DNA from: Paenibacillus_AR sp051594765
Lineage (GTDB): Bacteria > Bacillota > Bacilli > Paenibacillales > NBRC-103111
Length of the DNA: 64,000 nucleotides
Direction: 5' to 3'
NCBI RefSeq assembly: GCF_051594765.1
Contig: NZ_JBPPGJ010000003.1
Location: forward strand, 124,001-188,000
Part shown: piece by piece, positions 50,201 to 58,491 of the stretch
Position numbering within the stretch: the first letter of the stretch is position 1
Layout of the letters: each line of letters opens with the position of its first letter
Notes under the pieces: model-generated
Databases searched by the model: none
Seen by the model: the letters and a program-made list of their open reading frames with translations, nothing else
Told to the model about the DNA's origin: nothing
Position numbers and translations under genes: made by a program

Positions 50201-53200
50201 AGAGACCATCTGCCGTACTCTCCGGGTTGCCGATCGGCGTGCCTTGATCATAGGTTCCGAAGGGCTCCGTTCCCCCTGCGTTCGGTTGGGCATCCACCAG
50301 GGTTACGGTGTAAGAGCCGCTTCCGGAATCCACGTTATAATGCGAATGCTCGGTCAAGGCGCTCCCGTCCGGACCCTCCAGCAGCACGATCAGCCCCGCC
50401 TGTCCCGGGAATACCAGTACCGGGTGCCCGTTCTTCGTCAGCTCGTCGGACTGGGAATCTCCCGTGTCGGTCTCATCGGTCATATCCAGCTCCCCTGCGG
50501 TAATGCCGGGGAGAATGATCAGCTCATTGCTGGTGGAATCCGTCGCCGTATTCCCGATGCTGTCCGTCAGCGTGGCCGTCACCGAGTACGTGCCTGCGGC
50601 AAGCGCATGGGCCTCCGGCACGGTCAGGGTCCAGCCGCTTCCGGAGCGTATCAAGCTGATCCCCACGGGATAAGTCACTCCGCCGACCTCAACCGTAAGG
50701 GTATCCCCCGCTGGGGCGGTGCCGGTAATCTCCGGTGTCGGGTCCCCGGTGGTCTGGCCATTCACCGTCGGAGCCGTTGGGCCCAGCTTCACCACCGCAC
50801 TGTCGGTGGCTGTGGCGGAAGAGGTGTTCTCGTCGGAGACCGCAGCGCTCACCGTAATGGTCGCTCCGTCCGGAGGCGCCGGGAAGGATGCCGTTAAGGT
50901 GCCTGCGGCGATCAGATCCGCATCCAGGATGATGGTGGTAACCGTCGTCCCGTCGCTCACCGTCACGGTATGGCCGGGCTGCAAGCCGCCCGGAAGCGTC
51001 ACCTTGACGTCTACCTGACCCGTCAGCTCCGCCTTGGCGATATAGCCATCATTATTCGCATCCTCCGTAATCTCCACCGTCGGGGCCGGAGGCGGCGGGT
51101 TCAAGGAGGCGGTGAACGCCGCCCGGTCCTCCGCCATGTTGCCGGCCTCATCCGACGTCACGGCCGTGACCGTATTGGCGCCGATTCGCCAATCGGCAGC
51201 GGGGGTGTGGCTCCAGCTACCAGAGCCGTCCGCCGTAACCGTCACCAGGACGGTGCCGTTCAGGTTTAGGAGCACCTCCGCGTTCGGCTCCGTCGTCCCG
51301 GTCAGGGGAGCCCGGAGCGCCACGGTGCTCCCTTCCAGGGGGCTGGCGATGTCCACACGGGTGGACGTCTTGGTCCGAAGGAAGGCGTAGGCCTTCTGCG
51401 CGGCATCATGGACGGCCGTCACCGTGACCCGGTACGACTGCAGATTCTGCAGCAGGTTCGCCGGTACCGGGACGTTCCATTTTCCCCCGGTCACCGTCAC
51501 GTTCGATGCGCTGTAGAGCTCGTTCTGTCCGGCAGCGTCCGTGACCTTCACGTTCACCAGGCTGTCTGTGGAGCGTCCCTTCAAGACGGGCTCCAGGGTC
51601 GTGACGTAGGTGTACTCCGGCGCGGCCGGATCCGAGCTGTTCTCGATGCTGACCGAATACGCGTCGACCCCGTAGTTCACGGTAGCCTCCCGAGTATTGG
51701 AGCTTTCGTCCCGGATCAGGGCCTTCAAGGCGTGGAAGCTGCTGCTGTCGGCATTCCGGGTCAGCGGCTTGTCAATCTCCATGGTCCATTGGCCGCTTCC
51801 ATTCGCCGTCGTCTCTCCGTACAGGACGTTGTCCACGTACAGCTCCACCTTCTGCCCCGCGTTGGTCGTGCCGGTTACCGTCGGTGTGGCCACCGTCGAG
51901 CGGGTGCCGTTCGCAGGAGCGGTAATGCCGACGCTGTTCGCCACATAGGTGATTCTCTGGGTGGCGACGACCGTAGTGTTCAGCTGGTCCACTGCCTCCA
52001 CCTGATAGACGTAGCCCGTCTGCAGATTCGTATAAGTGAGCGTGCCGCTGGTCCAAGCGCCCGGATTGTTGCCCGTTACGTTGATGCCGGTCTTGCTGGC
52101 CACCTGCGTCTTGGTCACCGGGTTGGAGCCGGTCAGCTTGTAGACGTACAGATTCACGCCCCGCTGGCCGGTATCTGAACGGTCATGGGTTCCTGCGAAG
52201 CTGGTCGGAAAGCTGAAGGTGCTGTATTCCGACTTCCCGTTGGAAGGAGGGGTGATGGTCACTTTGGCCGCACCCACATCGATCCGCTGCGACACGGAGG
52301 CCTTGCTGCCGTACTCGTTGGTCACCGTCGCCTTCAGCATGTAAGAGCCGGTCGGCAGGGCGGACCAGCCGGTTGCCGTCCACGCGTGGTTGGCGACCGT
52401 TGCCGGATATGTGCCGATCAAGCTGTCCGTGGCGCTGGAGGTAATCGAGAGCGACACGGCGCTGCCGTCCGCCGCATTGGCGGTGGTGCCGGCAACCGTG
52501 GCCGGAGATGTCGTGTAGCTGCCGGCCAAGTTGGTGAAGGCGATCGTCGGCTTGTAGAGCGCGAAAGGTGCTGCCAACGCATAAGCGCCTGCAGCGTTCA
52601 TGCCGTCTTTGTTAATGACCGACAGGTTGGCGGCCTTCGAGGAGGCGAAGCGGAATTGGAGCACCGAATCCGCCGTCAGGGAGCTGTCGATCTCAGTCAG
52701 CCGGCTGATGGGGACCTGGATATCCAGGTAATACCCTCCGCTGCCGTCGTCCGTGACACGAGTGCCGGGTACCGCGTTGCCGTTGGCGTTGGTCTTGTTG
52801 ATGTAATGTACCACGGACCCGTCCGCATTCGCGGTGTAGATATAGTCCTCGTGGGGGGATTTGCCATTTAAGCCGATGGTGGCTTTATGGACCCCGTTCT
52901 GGAGCACGTGAACCATCCACACCGAGGACAGGAAGCCCCCTTTTACGTCGCTGGGGTCTCCCAACAGGCGCATACGGAAGAACAGATGGGTTCCATTCCC
53001 CCCTACGTAATAGGAAGGCGAGCTCCCCGCCCCCTTCATGGCCCCACTCATAAAATCCACGTCATCCGGGCTGATGCCCGGCTCATTGGCCGGGTCATAC
53101 GCATACGTCCCGGAAGCATCCTCATACGGAATGAATGCGGGCCAAGCCTGCTCCGCATCGTTATAGGCTGCAATCGGAGCGGCCGCCTCGGTTACGGTTA

Positions 53201-53273
53201 CATGAGCCAAAACGGGCGCCGCCAGCAGCAGCGCGGCCATCATAACGGAGATGGACCGGCGTAACATCCTCAT
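47229..53273 (-). CDS. Giant SLH-domain surface protein with Ig-like repeats
   Basis: This 2014-residue exported protein has a signal peptide (LRRSISVMMAALLLAAPVLAHVTVTEA) and an N-terminal beta-rich domain (about 35-250). Many bacterial Ig-like modules follow (about 250-1330), including two near-identical copies of a roughly 195-residue block and a partial third (DETDTGDSQSDELTKNGHPV and PETDTGRSQEDRITKHGHPV mark equivalent points). A region with adhesion-like beta repeats and three SLH repeats close the protein (YINGYPDGLFKPEQSISRAE, MQGYEDGTFMPDKPISRAE, VTGENGLFHPDRELTRAE). SLH repeats bind secondary cell-wall polymers, so it is a non-covalently anchored surface or adhesion protein. The ATG has AAGGGGGA upstream. 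Confidence 0.92.
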   Translation of the reverse strand: MRMLRRSISVMMAALLLAAPVLAHVTVTEAAAPIAAYNDAEQAWPAFIPYEDASGTYAYDPANEPGISPDDVDFMSGAMKGAGSSPSYYVGGNGTHLFFRMRLLGDPSDVKGGFLSSVWMVHVLQNGVHKATIGLNGKSPHEDYIYTANADGSVVHYINKTNANGNAVPGTRVTDDGSGGYYLDIQVPISRLTEIDSSLTADSVLQFRFASSKAANLSVINKDGMNAAGAYALAAPFALYKPTIAFTNLAGSYTTSPATVAGTTANAADGSAVSLSITSSATDSLIGTYPATVANHAWTATGWSALPTGSYMLKATVTNEYGSKASVSQRIDVGAAKVTITPPSNGKSEYSTFSFPTSFAGTHDRSDTGQRGVNLYVYKLTGSNPVTKTQVASKTGINVTGNNPGAWTSGTLTYTNLQTGYVYQVEAVDQLNTTVVATQRITYVANSVGITAPANGTRSTVATPTVTGTTNAGQKVELYVDNVLYGETTANGSGQWTMEIDKPLTRNADSSSFHALKALIRDESSNTREATVNYGVDAYSVSIENSSDPAAPEYTYVTTLEPVLKGRSTDSLVNVKVTDAAGQNELYSASNVTVTGGKWNVPVPANLLQNLQSYRVTVTAVHDAAQKAYAFLRTKTSTRVDIASPLEGSTVALRAPLTGTTEPNAEVLLNLNGTVLVTVTADGSGSWSHTPAADWRIGANTVTAVTSDEAGNMAEDRAAFTASLNPPPPAPTVEITEDANNDGYIAKAELTGQVDVKVTLPGGLQPGHTVTVSDGTTVTTIILDADLIAAGTLTASFPAPPDGATITVSAAVSDENTSSATATDSAVVKLGPTAPTVNGQTTGDPTPEITGTAPAGDTLTVEVGGVTYPVGISLIRSGSGWTLTVPEAHALAAGTYSVTATLTDSIGNTATDSTSNELIILPGITAGELDMTDETDTGDSQSDELTKNGHPVLVFPGQAGLIVLLEGPDGSALTEHSHYNVDSGSGSYTVTLVDAQPNAGGTEPFGTYDQGTPIGNPESTADGLYTVKVRDTWNQSKTIGTFRIDTTAPAAPTVTSQTTNNPRPVLAGTAEPGTLQVTVNGATYGTGTGLIRSGTDWTLQVTEALADGTWSVTAALTDAAGNTSVDSTTDELTIITSMTLGPLHMTPETDTGRSQEDRITKHGHPVLTLTAQPNLILTLTGPGGGTLVPSVHYSVYGADTGEYVIRLLDAVPNADGAQSFGTYVNGSPTYNAPDQADGVYTLAVSDGVGNNATAGTFVIDTTAPAVPTVERQSTNDTTPVIRGTAEGDKLTVEVGGTVYGAEPELLRSQASWTLTLPNELAPGTYPVTALAEDAAGNRSADLTSDELTIRSVDQDLLEALKLVQVRYSVTDTVRDIWESVTLPVFLVKDGAKETVVGWRSSNPDVISILPDPEPEYPDEYKAVVTRGDKDVSVILTATVSKNGRHMDRTFLLIVKSRIVLEAKATTGRSDGTIDMGGSTVPATITRTTLSNGNLIDKLIVSTTAMDTLITGVSNNQMSFTFTDQPQNANRADELAVEIPIGSLSKVSPSTGVEIKTPLARINLPAASVAGMQDSGSDLFFRVVPIRDTGATDGIFQETKANSGVQASAAGKQVLPLGEPKMIETNYTGYSTELTLPFTNMTLPSDPVQQLAYVNSLRVFIQHSDGTTRVAGGSHPGDLPGTIVYENGQPVGIKFAVTHFSTFTLFRVVDPVAAAPAPAPELPKITVVSAKILEPRNQLEVVLSGAIGSVYAKDFTVTVGGRPAEVVKAELNGAGNTIRLQLASLIPAGRRVVIQHAGYPVFTVEIQNESIHKKYINGYPDGLFKPEQSISRAEIATMLARLTIEGGQTKPAKMAYKDLPLTHWAAGYVETARLYSIMQGYEDGTFMPDKPISRAEMAAVMIRFLGRNEAKAQAAAPFRDVSGHWAEPKIALLTEMGMVTGENGLFHPDRELTRAEAVTMINRAVNRGILTGGFAPSWPDAPKSHWAFGHIEEASRNHESTRINDLEEWWFSHLD

Positions 53274-53474
53274 CTAAGAAGTCCCCCTTACCCTATCGCG
53301 GGACGGCTGCAATGCCGACCCTTGTAATAGGATAAGAGTACCATGATTGCCAGATTAGAATGATTAAAATATGATTCAAATGGACCTAAAATTTGACTAT
53401 ATTCAACTCGGTTAGACATTATTCGACATTTTCGCTTGTTGTGGTCGTCGTCGCCATGCTTCCAACGCAGGGTC

Positions 53475-53807
53475 CGAGACACAGCCCCGGCTCGCCCGCC
53501 TACGATTAAGGCTTCCAGACGCCTTATCTCCTTCGCTCCCCCGTCTCGCTCCCACTTGCGGCTTCCAGACGCCTTAAGTTGGAGCCGAGACCCCACTTCG
53601 GCTCGCCCGCCTACGATTAAGGCTTCCAGACGCCTTATCTCCTCCACGCCCCCGTCTCGCTCCCACTTGCGGCTTCCAGACGCCTTAAGTTGGGACCGAG
53701 ACACAGCCCCGGCTCGCCCGCCTACGATTAAGGCTTCCAGACGCCTTATCTCCTCCACGCCCCCGTCTCGCTCCCACTTGCGGCTTCCAGACGCCTTATC
53801 TCCGCCG
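53475..53807. repeat. Three tandem 111-bp repeats
   Basis: CGAGAC marks the unit starts at 53475, 53586 and 53697, exactly 111 bp apart. Each unit carries two copies of GGCTTCCAGACGCCTTA, the first inside the dyad TAAGGC-N8-GCCTTA, so each unit can form hairpins. Because 111 is divisible by 3, reading frames stay open on both strands, but none has a ribosome site or a recognisable protein. The array fills most of the 600-bp gap upstream of the SLH gene. The rest (53274-53474) is AT-richer and probably holds its promoter. Confidence 0.88.
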
Positions 53808-53822
53808 CCCCCCCTGATCTGC

Positions 53823-53857
53823 GCAAAAAAAAGCTGCCGGATCCCATCCGGCAGCTT
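53823..53857 (-). terminator. Intrinsic terminator of aguA-aguB
   Basis: On the minus strand AAGCTGCCGGAT pairs with ATCCGGCAGCTT (plus arms 53831-53842 and 53846-53857). TTTTTTTT follows. Confidence 0.88.
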
Positions 53858-53875
53858 TCGGCTTCATACTCAGCG

Positions 53876-54754
53876 TTATTTCACGGGCGTCGACCCGTCA
53901 TAGGTGGCGATGATCTTGTACAGATCCGGCCGGCGGTCGCGGAAGACGCCCCATTCCAGGCGGCCGGTCTCCAACTGGTCCAGATCGAACTCGGCGACCA
54001 GCACCGTCTCCTCGGTACGCCCCGCTTCCGCCACCTTCTGCCCTTGGGGGCCGGCGATGAAGGAGGAGCCGTAGAAGGTGATCTTGAAATCCTCGTCCGC
54101 TTCGACGCCAATCCGGTTCGACGCGATGACCGGCATCAGGTTGGCGGCCGCATGGCCCAGCATGCAGGTCTGCCAATGGTCCTTGGAGTCGATGGTGCTG
54201 TCCTGAGGCTCCGAGCCGATGGCCGTCGGATAGAACAGCAGCTCCGCGCCCATCAGCGCCATGCAGCGGGCCGCTTCCGGGTACCACTGGTCCCAGCAGA
54301 CGCCCACGCCGATCTTGGCATAGCGGGTATTCCACACCTGGAAGCCCGTATCCCCGGGGTTAAAATAAAACTTCTCCTCATACCCCGGACCGTCCGGAAT
54401 ATGGCTCTTGCGGTAGTGGCCCAGCACCGTGCCGTCGGCATCGATGACCGCCAGGGAGTTGTAGCGGGCGTAGTTCTTTTTCTCATAGAAGCTGATCGGC
54501 AGGACAACCGCCAATTCCTTGGCCACCGCCTTGAAATGGTTCACCGCCTTGTTGGCTTCAAGCTCCGTGGCGTAGCGGTAGTAGTCCGACTTCTCCTTCT
54601 GGCAGAAGTACGGGGTCTCGAACAGCTCCTGCAGCAGAATGATCTGCGCACCTTGAGCCGCCGCCTCGCGCACCAGCTTCTCCGCCTTGCGGATGTTCTC
54701 GTCGATGTCCCAGGAGCAGCTCATCTGGGTGGCTGCGACTTTGACCTTTCTCAT
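53876..54754 (-). CDS. aguB: N-carbamoylputrescine amidase
   Basis: This 292-residue nitrilase-superfamily enzyme hydrolyses N-carbamoylputrescine to putrescine, CO2 and ammonia. The Glu-Lys-Cys triad is Glu43 (LLQELFETPYFCQ), Lys116 (GHYRKSHIPDGPGYEEKFYF) and Cys153 (GVGVCWDQWYPEAAR). It follows aguA by 50 bp in the same direction, giving a two-step agmatine-to-putrescine route. The upstream arginine decarboxylase is not in the window. The ATG follows AAGGAGGGACCCCC. Confidence 0.95.
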   Translation of the reverse strand: MRKVKVAATQMSCSWDIDENIRKAEKLVREAAAQGAQIILLQELFETPYFCQKEKSDYYRYATELEANKAVNHFKAVAKELAVVLPISFYEKKNYARYNSLAVIDADGTVLGHYRKSHIPDGPGYEEKFYFNPGDTGFQVWNTRYAKIGVGVCWDQWYPEAARCMALMGAELLFYPTAIGSEPQDSTIDSKDHWQTCMLGHAAANLMPVIASNRIGVEADEDFKITFYGSSFIAGPQGQKVAEAGRTEETVLVAEFDLDQLETGRLEWGVFRDRRPDLYKIIATYDGSTPVK

Positions 54755-54804
54755 GGGGGTCCCTCCTTGCGAGTAATGGTGATGATGCTATCGGCACAGA
54801 AGCC

Positions 54805-55827
54805 TTACGGCATCTGCTGAGTGGTACAATGCACGTTGCCGCCTTCGCGGATGATGGCCATGCCGTCTACGGTGCGGATCACCCGGTCCTGGAAGGCCTT
54901 GCCCAAATCTTCGACCGCCATCCGGTCGGTCTCCTCGGCCTCGCCGCCGAATACCGGCAGCACGATTCCGCCGTTTACGAAGTAGAAGTTCAGATAGCTC
55001 AGCGTCAGCCGCTTGCCCTCGTGCTCGCGCCGCGGGGGCTGCTGGATCGCAATGATCTCCAGCGGGCGTCCCTTCGCGTCCCGGGCCTCGCCCAGAATGC
55101 GGAGATTCTCCTGCGTTATCTCATAATTCTCATCCGCCGGATCGCTGCACACCTGCAGGATTACCTTGCCCGGAGCCGCGAAGCAGGCGATATTGTCCAC
55201 ATGTCCGTCGGTCTCGTCTCCGCTTAAGCCACGCTTCAGCCAGATGATCTTGTCCACGGACAGGTAGCCGTTCAGAACCTCTTCGATGCGCTCCCGGGTC
55301 CACTCGGGGTTCCGGTTCCGGTTCAGGAGACATTCCTCGGTGGTAATCAGCGTGCCTTCCCCATCCACATGGATCGACCCGCCCTCCATCACGACCGGAG
55401 CGTCGAAGCGGCGTACGCCGAAGTGCTCCAGAATCTGCGGGGCCACCTGGTCGTCCAGATCCCAAGGCGAATACTTGCCGCCCCAGGCGTTGAAGCGCCA
55501 ATTGATGCCGGCCCGTTCCCCCTGCTCGTTGACCACGAAGGTCGGTCCGTTGTCCCGAAGCCAGGCGTCGTTATGCTCGATGGGCAGACACTCAATGCGC
55601 GCCTCCCCTGCAAAAACCTCCCGGACCTTCTCCAGATCCTCCGGGTTCACCACAACCGTAACGGGCTCGAATTCGGCGATGGCCCGAATGGTGGCGGCAT
55701 AGCCGCCGCAGACACTCTCATAATCATCCGGATAGCACATAGAATCCTGGATCGGCCAGGAGATCAGCGTGCGGGCGTGGGGCGCCCACTCCGGAGGCAT
55801 CTTGTAGGTTAATTCTCTAGGTTTCAT
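54805..55827 (-). CDS. aguA: Agmatine deiminase
   Basis: This 340-residue guanidino-modifying enzyme converts agmatine to N-carbamoylputrescine. Motifs are MPPEWAPHARTLISWP, EHNDAWLRDNGPTFVVN, NWRFNAWGGKYSPWDLDDQVAP, VMEGGSIHVDGEGTLITTEECLLNRNRNP, DETDGHVDNIACF and the nucleophile Cys334 in EGGNVHCTTQQMP. It is the first gene of the aguA-aguB pair. Confidence 0.96.
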   Translation of the reverse strand: MKPRELTYKMPPEWAPHARTLISWPIQDSMCYPDDYESVCGGYAATIRAIAEFEPVTVVVNPEDLEKVREVFAGEARIECLPIEHNDAWLRDNGPTFVVNEQGERAGINWRFNAWGGKYSPWDLDDQVAPQILEHFGVRRFDAPVVMEGGSIHVDGEGTLITTEECLLNRNRNPEWTRERIEEVLNGYLSVDKIIWLKRGLSGDETDGHVDNIACFAAPGKVILQVCSDPADENYEITQENLRILGEARDAKGRPLEIIAIQQPPRREHEGKRLTLSYLNFYFVNGGIVLPVFGGEAEETDRMAVEDLGKAFQDRVIRTVDGMAIIREGGNVHCTTQQMP

Positions 55828-55964
55828 CTATTCATCCCTCTTTGGGTTCATAATCGGCGCTTGCGTTCCGGAGTGTCCGGTTGAACGCACAATTTTCATC
55901 ATATAATAAAACCGCCTGCGCTACAATCCGAGAGTTATTCCCTGTCCGACGCACGCTGAAAAGG

Positions 55965-56001
55965 AAAAAATAAAAACAAGCCCCCAAAACGGAGGCTTGT
56001 T
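55965..56001 (-). terminator. Intrinsic terminator of coiled-coil/deacetylase operon
   Basis: On the minus strand AACAAGCCTCC pairs with the GGGGGCTTGTT region (56001-55991 with 55985-55975). TTTATTTTTT follows. Confidence 0.85.
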
Positions 56002-56008
56002 CCGAATA

Positions 56009-57502
56009 CTATTGGAAAACAGTGAATTTCAGGCCCAGCTCCTGAAGATAACGGATGATATCGGGAAGCGCTTCGACCGTCTGCTTGTCCTCGTGAAGCA
56101 CATAGACACCGCCGGACGGGTCTACCTGATGGAAGTACCGGAGGATGTCCGCCGCGCTCTTGGCGTTCCAATCCTCCGCATCCCGGTTCCACAGGAGCAG
56201 CTTCAGCTTCAGCCCTTGGGCGGTCTCGGTGACGGAGGCGTCCAACGCCCCATAGGGCGGACGGAACAAGGAAACCGGCTGCCCCGTCAGCTCCTCCAGC
56301 AAGCGGTTCGTCCGCTCCAGATTCTCCTTCCGCTCCGTGGCGGATAGAGCGGTCAGCTTGCTGTGGTCCCAGGAATGGTTGCCCACGGGCATGCCTTTGC
56401 TGCTGGTGTAGGTCACCGCATCGGGATAGTGCTCGGCGTTCTTGCCGACGAATAGAAAAGAAGCGGCCGCCTGGCCTTCGACCAGAAGGTCGACGATCTT
56501 CTTCGTATAGACGGAGGGGCCGTCGTCGAAGGATAAGGCCACGTAGCCCTTATCCACCCGGTAGAAGCTCTTGTCGCCGGTGATCTCGATCAGCTCGGCA
56601 TGCTCGGCGGTGCGGACCTTCTCCGTCCGTCCGGCTGCGGCCAGAATCGTCTGCGGGCCCGCCGAGAAGCGCGGACCGGCAGCCGAAGCCGCACCGCTCG
56701 CAGCCGGAGACGGCACCGCGGCGCCGGCATCGGTGGTCGTCGCACCGGGTTCGGCCGCTGCCGGCGATGCCGGCGGGCTGCTGCCGGCGGCTTCGCCCGG
56801 CCCTGCGGCCGGTGCGGCACGGCTTGCGGTCAGCCCGGCATCGCCGACCGTACGGGCGGCCTCCCCGGCTGCGTCCGCCGCCGTGGGCAACGCCTGCTCC
56901 CGTCCCGCGGCCAGCATGATCGGTCCGCCGCCGGCTTCGACGCTGTCCGTGAACAGCCGCCCCTCCGGCCGGAAAACGAAGAGCGCTGCCAGCAGCGCCA
57001 CCACCGCGTAGCGCAGCATCCAAGGCTTCCGCCGCCTCCACAATTGGGGTTTGCGGCGGTCGTATAGGCGCCACCGCCACAGCTTGCGCTTCTTAGGCGC
57101 CTCCGGAAGCTTCACCTCGTGCGCCCGGAGGCCGGTCCACGTTGCCGGACGGTCCGGCTTAGAGGCTGCCGCCTCCTGGATGAGCTGCTCCAGACGATCC
57201 CCGAAATCACTCGGGCATGCGAAATAATGCAGCTCCCGACGCTCCCCGGTCCAGCGGTGCATCGTTCCGAACGTCCTCTCCCGGAATGGGTCCCACCCCA
57301 TATAGGGGGAGAGGCGAACCCGAGCGCCGCTCTTCGGCTGAAGCGCCTCCAGCTCTTTATAATAGATCGGGTGGATGTCCATCAAGCATCGGATGGTCTC
57401 CCCGTCCAGGTCCACGCCCACCTCCAGGCGGCAGGCCTCCGGAAGCAGGGTGACGGACAAGAGCTCCACCATCCGGGACCGGACATGGTGATCTTGCGGC
57501 AT
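56009..57502 (-). CDS. Membrane-anchored polysaccharide deacetylase
   Basis: This 497-residue protein has a cytosolic N-terminal domain (about 1-145) and one membrane helix (about 163-182, YAVVALLAALFVF) after a very basic stretch. An Ala/Pro/Gly-rich linker follows (about 200-290). The NodB deacetylase domain (about 305-497) has ALSFDDGPS, GNHSWDHSKL, RPPYGALD, WNRDAEDW and VYVLHEDKQTVEAL. It probably deacetylates peptidoglycan or a cell-wall glycan outside the membrane. It starts 3 nt after the coiled-coil gene ends. The cytosolic N-domain is unusual for this enzyme class. Confidence 0.88.
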   Translation of the reverse strand: MPQDHHVRSRMVELLSVTLLPEACRLEVGVDLDGETIRCLMDIHPIYYKELEALQPKSGARVRLSPYMGWDPFRERTFGTMHRWTGERRELHYFACPSDFGDRLEQLIQEAAASKPDRPATWTGLRAHEVKLPEAPKKRKLWRWRLYDRRKPQLWRRRKPWMLRYAVVALLAALFVFRPEGRLFTDSVEAGGGPIMLAAGREQALPTAADAAGEAARTVGDAGLTASRAAPAAGPGEAAGSSPPASPAAAEPGATTTDAGAAVPSPAASGAASAAGPRFSAGPQTILAAAGRTEKVRTAEHAELIEITGDKSFYRVDKGYVALSFDDGPSVYTKKIVDLLVEGQAAASFLFVGKNAEHYPDAVTYTSSKGMPVGNHSWDHSKLTALSATERKENLERTNRLLEELTGQPVSLFRPPYGALDASVTETAQGLKLKLLLWNRDAEDWNAKSAADILRYFHQVDPSGGVYVLHEDKQTVEALPDIIRYLQELGLKFTVFQ

Positions 57503-57505
57503 GAT

Positions 57506-58252
57506 CTACAGCTCCCCGCTTCCTTCCGGATGATTGGAGCGCGGCTTGGCGCCCTTCTCGAAGGGAGCCGTCATCCGGCTGGTGAAGTCGTTGATCATCC
57601 GGTCCAGATAAGCCTTCTCCTGGCGCTGGGATTCGACCTTCGAATTCAGATGGCCGTTCTCGATCTCCAGCTTGGCGATCCGCTCCTCCAGCTCATTGCG
57701 CTTGGCCGCATGCTCCGCCACCGTATCGTTATGCTTCTGCAGAAGGGTGCGGTACTTGGTGCCCTCCATATCGAGCATGCCCTTCAATCCCTCGATTTCA
57801 GCGGACATGGCCCGTTGAAGCTCCCGGTAATCCTCCAGCACCTGGTCCACCTTCAGGTTCTTCCCGGCCAGCCGCTGTTCCAGGTCGGCGATGCTCTGAT
57901 CCCGCTCTCCCACCATCTGGTCCAGATTCCGGATGTCCCGGTTCAGGCGGTCAATATGTCCCCCGGCCTGATGCAGCCGGTCCTGAAGCTCGGAGATCTT
58001 CTGCTCCGCCAGCAGCTTCGCTTGAATGATCTGCTCCGCCGCTCCCAGGAGATCCAGGGACAGCTTGTCCATCCTTCCCGAAGGTGCGGCCGAAGGCGCC
58101 GCCGGCCTGGCGGGCTGCTCCTCCACCTGCTCTTCTACCGCTTGCGCCGCCTGAGAGGCATGCACCGGCTTCTCCGGAGCGGCAGCCCCTGACGCCGGTA
58201 CCGCTCTGTCCGTCCCATCCTGCTCTTTCCGTTTGAAAAAAGGAGCCAGCAT
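57506..58252 (-). CDS. Coiled-coil protein of unknown function
   Basis: This 248-residue cytosolic protein has a short basic start (MLAPFFKRKEQDG) and an Ala/Pro-rich stretch. A long heptad-rich coiled coil follows (about 75-230; for example ELQDRLHQAGGHIDRLNRDIRNLDQMVGERDQSIADLEQRL). I do not recognise a family. It is co-transcribed with the membrane deacetylase, whose unusual cytosolic N-domain could be its partner. ATG 58252 is chosen with GGTGG upstream. The longer TTG start at 58282 lacks a site. The -10 TATAAT lies at 58309-58304 on the minus strand. Confidence 0.75.
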   Translation of the reverse strand: MLAPFFKRKEQDGTDRAVPASGAAAPEKPVHASQAAQAVEEQVEEQPARPAAPSAAPSGRMDKLSLDLLGAAEQIIQAKLLAEQKISELQDRLHQAGGHIDRLNRDIRNLDQMVGERDQSIADLEQRLAGKNLKVDQVLEDYRELQRAMSAEIEGLKGMLDMEGTKYRTLLQKHNDTVAEHAAKRNELEERIAKLEIENGHLNSKVESQRQEKAYLDRMINDFTSRMTAPFEKGAKPRSNHPEGSGEL

Positions 58253-58415
58253 CCCATCCACCCCGTCCAAAAAAAGTCGCAAATTGTCGTATAGGTCTAT
58301 CTCATTATAGAATAATTATCCAGTTGGGTAGTGGGGCTTCCTAACTACTTTTCACAAATAGACCTTTAGTCCTATACGCATCCCTCCCGGCCCGACAGAT
58401 CATGGCCGGTGAAGC

Positions 58416-58467
58416 CACGGCCAAGAAGCCCTCTCCGTCATAAGGAAGGGCTTCTCTGCTGGCCGTG
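58416..58467 (-). terminator. Two-part hairpin downstream of DUF3995 gene
   Basis: CACGGCCA/TGGCCGTG (58416-58423 and 58460-58467) encloses AGAAGCCCT/AGGGCTTCT (58424-58432 and 58447-58455). There is no T tract. It is probably the transcript end of the tetR-DUF3995 operon. Apart from this, 58310-58491 is empty. Confidence 0.55.
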
Positions 58468-58491
58468 CGGACGATAAATGCACATGTGGAC

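Noticed and set aside
47214..50897. Long plus-strand frames of 652 and 571 codons
   Set aside because: They are antisense to the SLH protein gene. The coding evidence (signal peptide, Ig-like and SLH repeats) is all on the minus strand.
53475..53807. CRISPR array
   Set aside because: The units are contiguous 111-bp tandem copies with no unique spacers, and no cas genes are nearby.
53288..53903. Repeat-encoded frames on both strands (156 and 155 codons)
   Set aside because: They are open only because the 111-bp unit is a multiple of three. Neither has a ribosome site or a plausible product, and the plus frame runs into aguB's terminator and 3' end.
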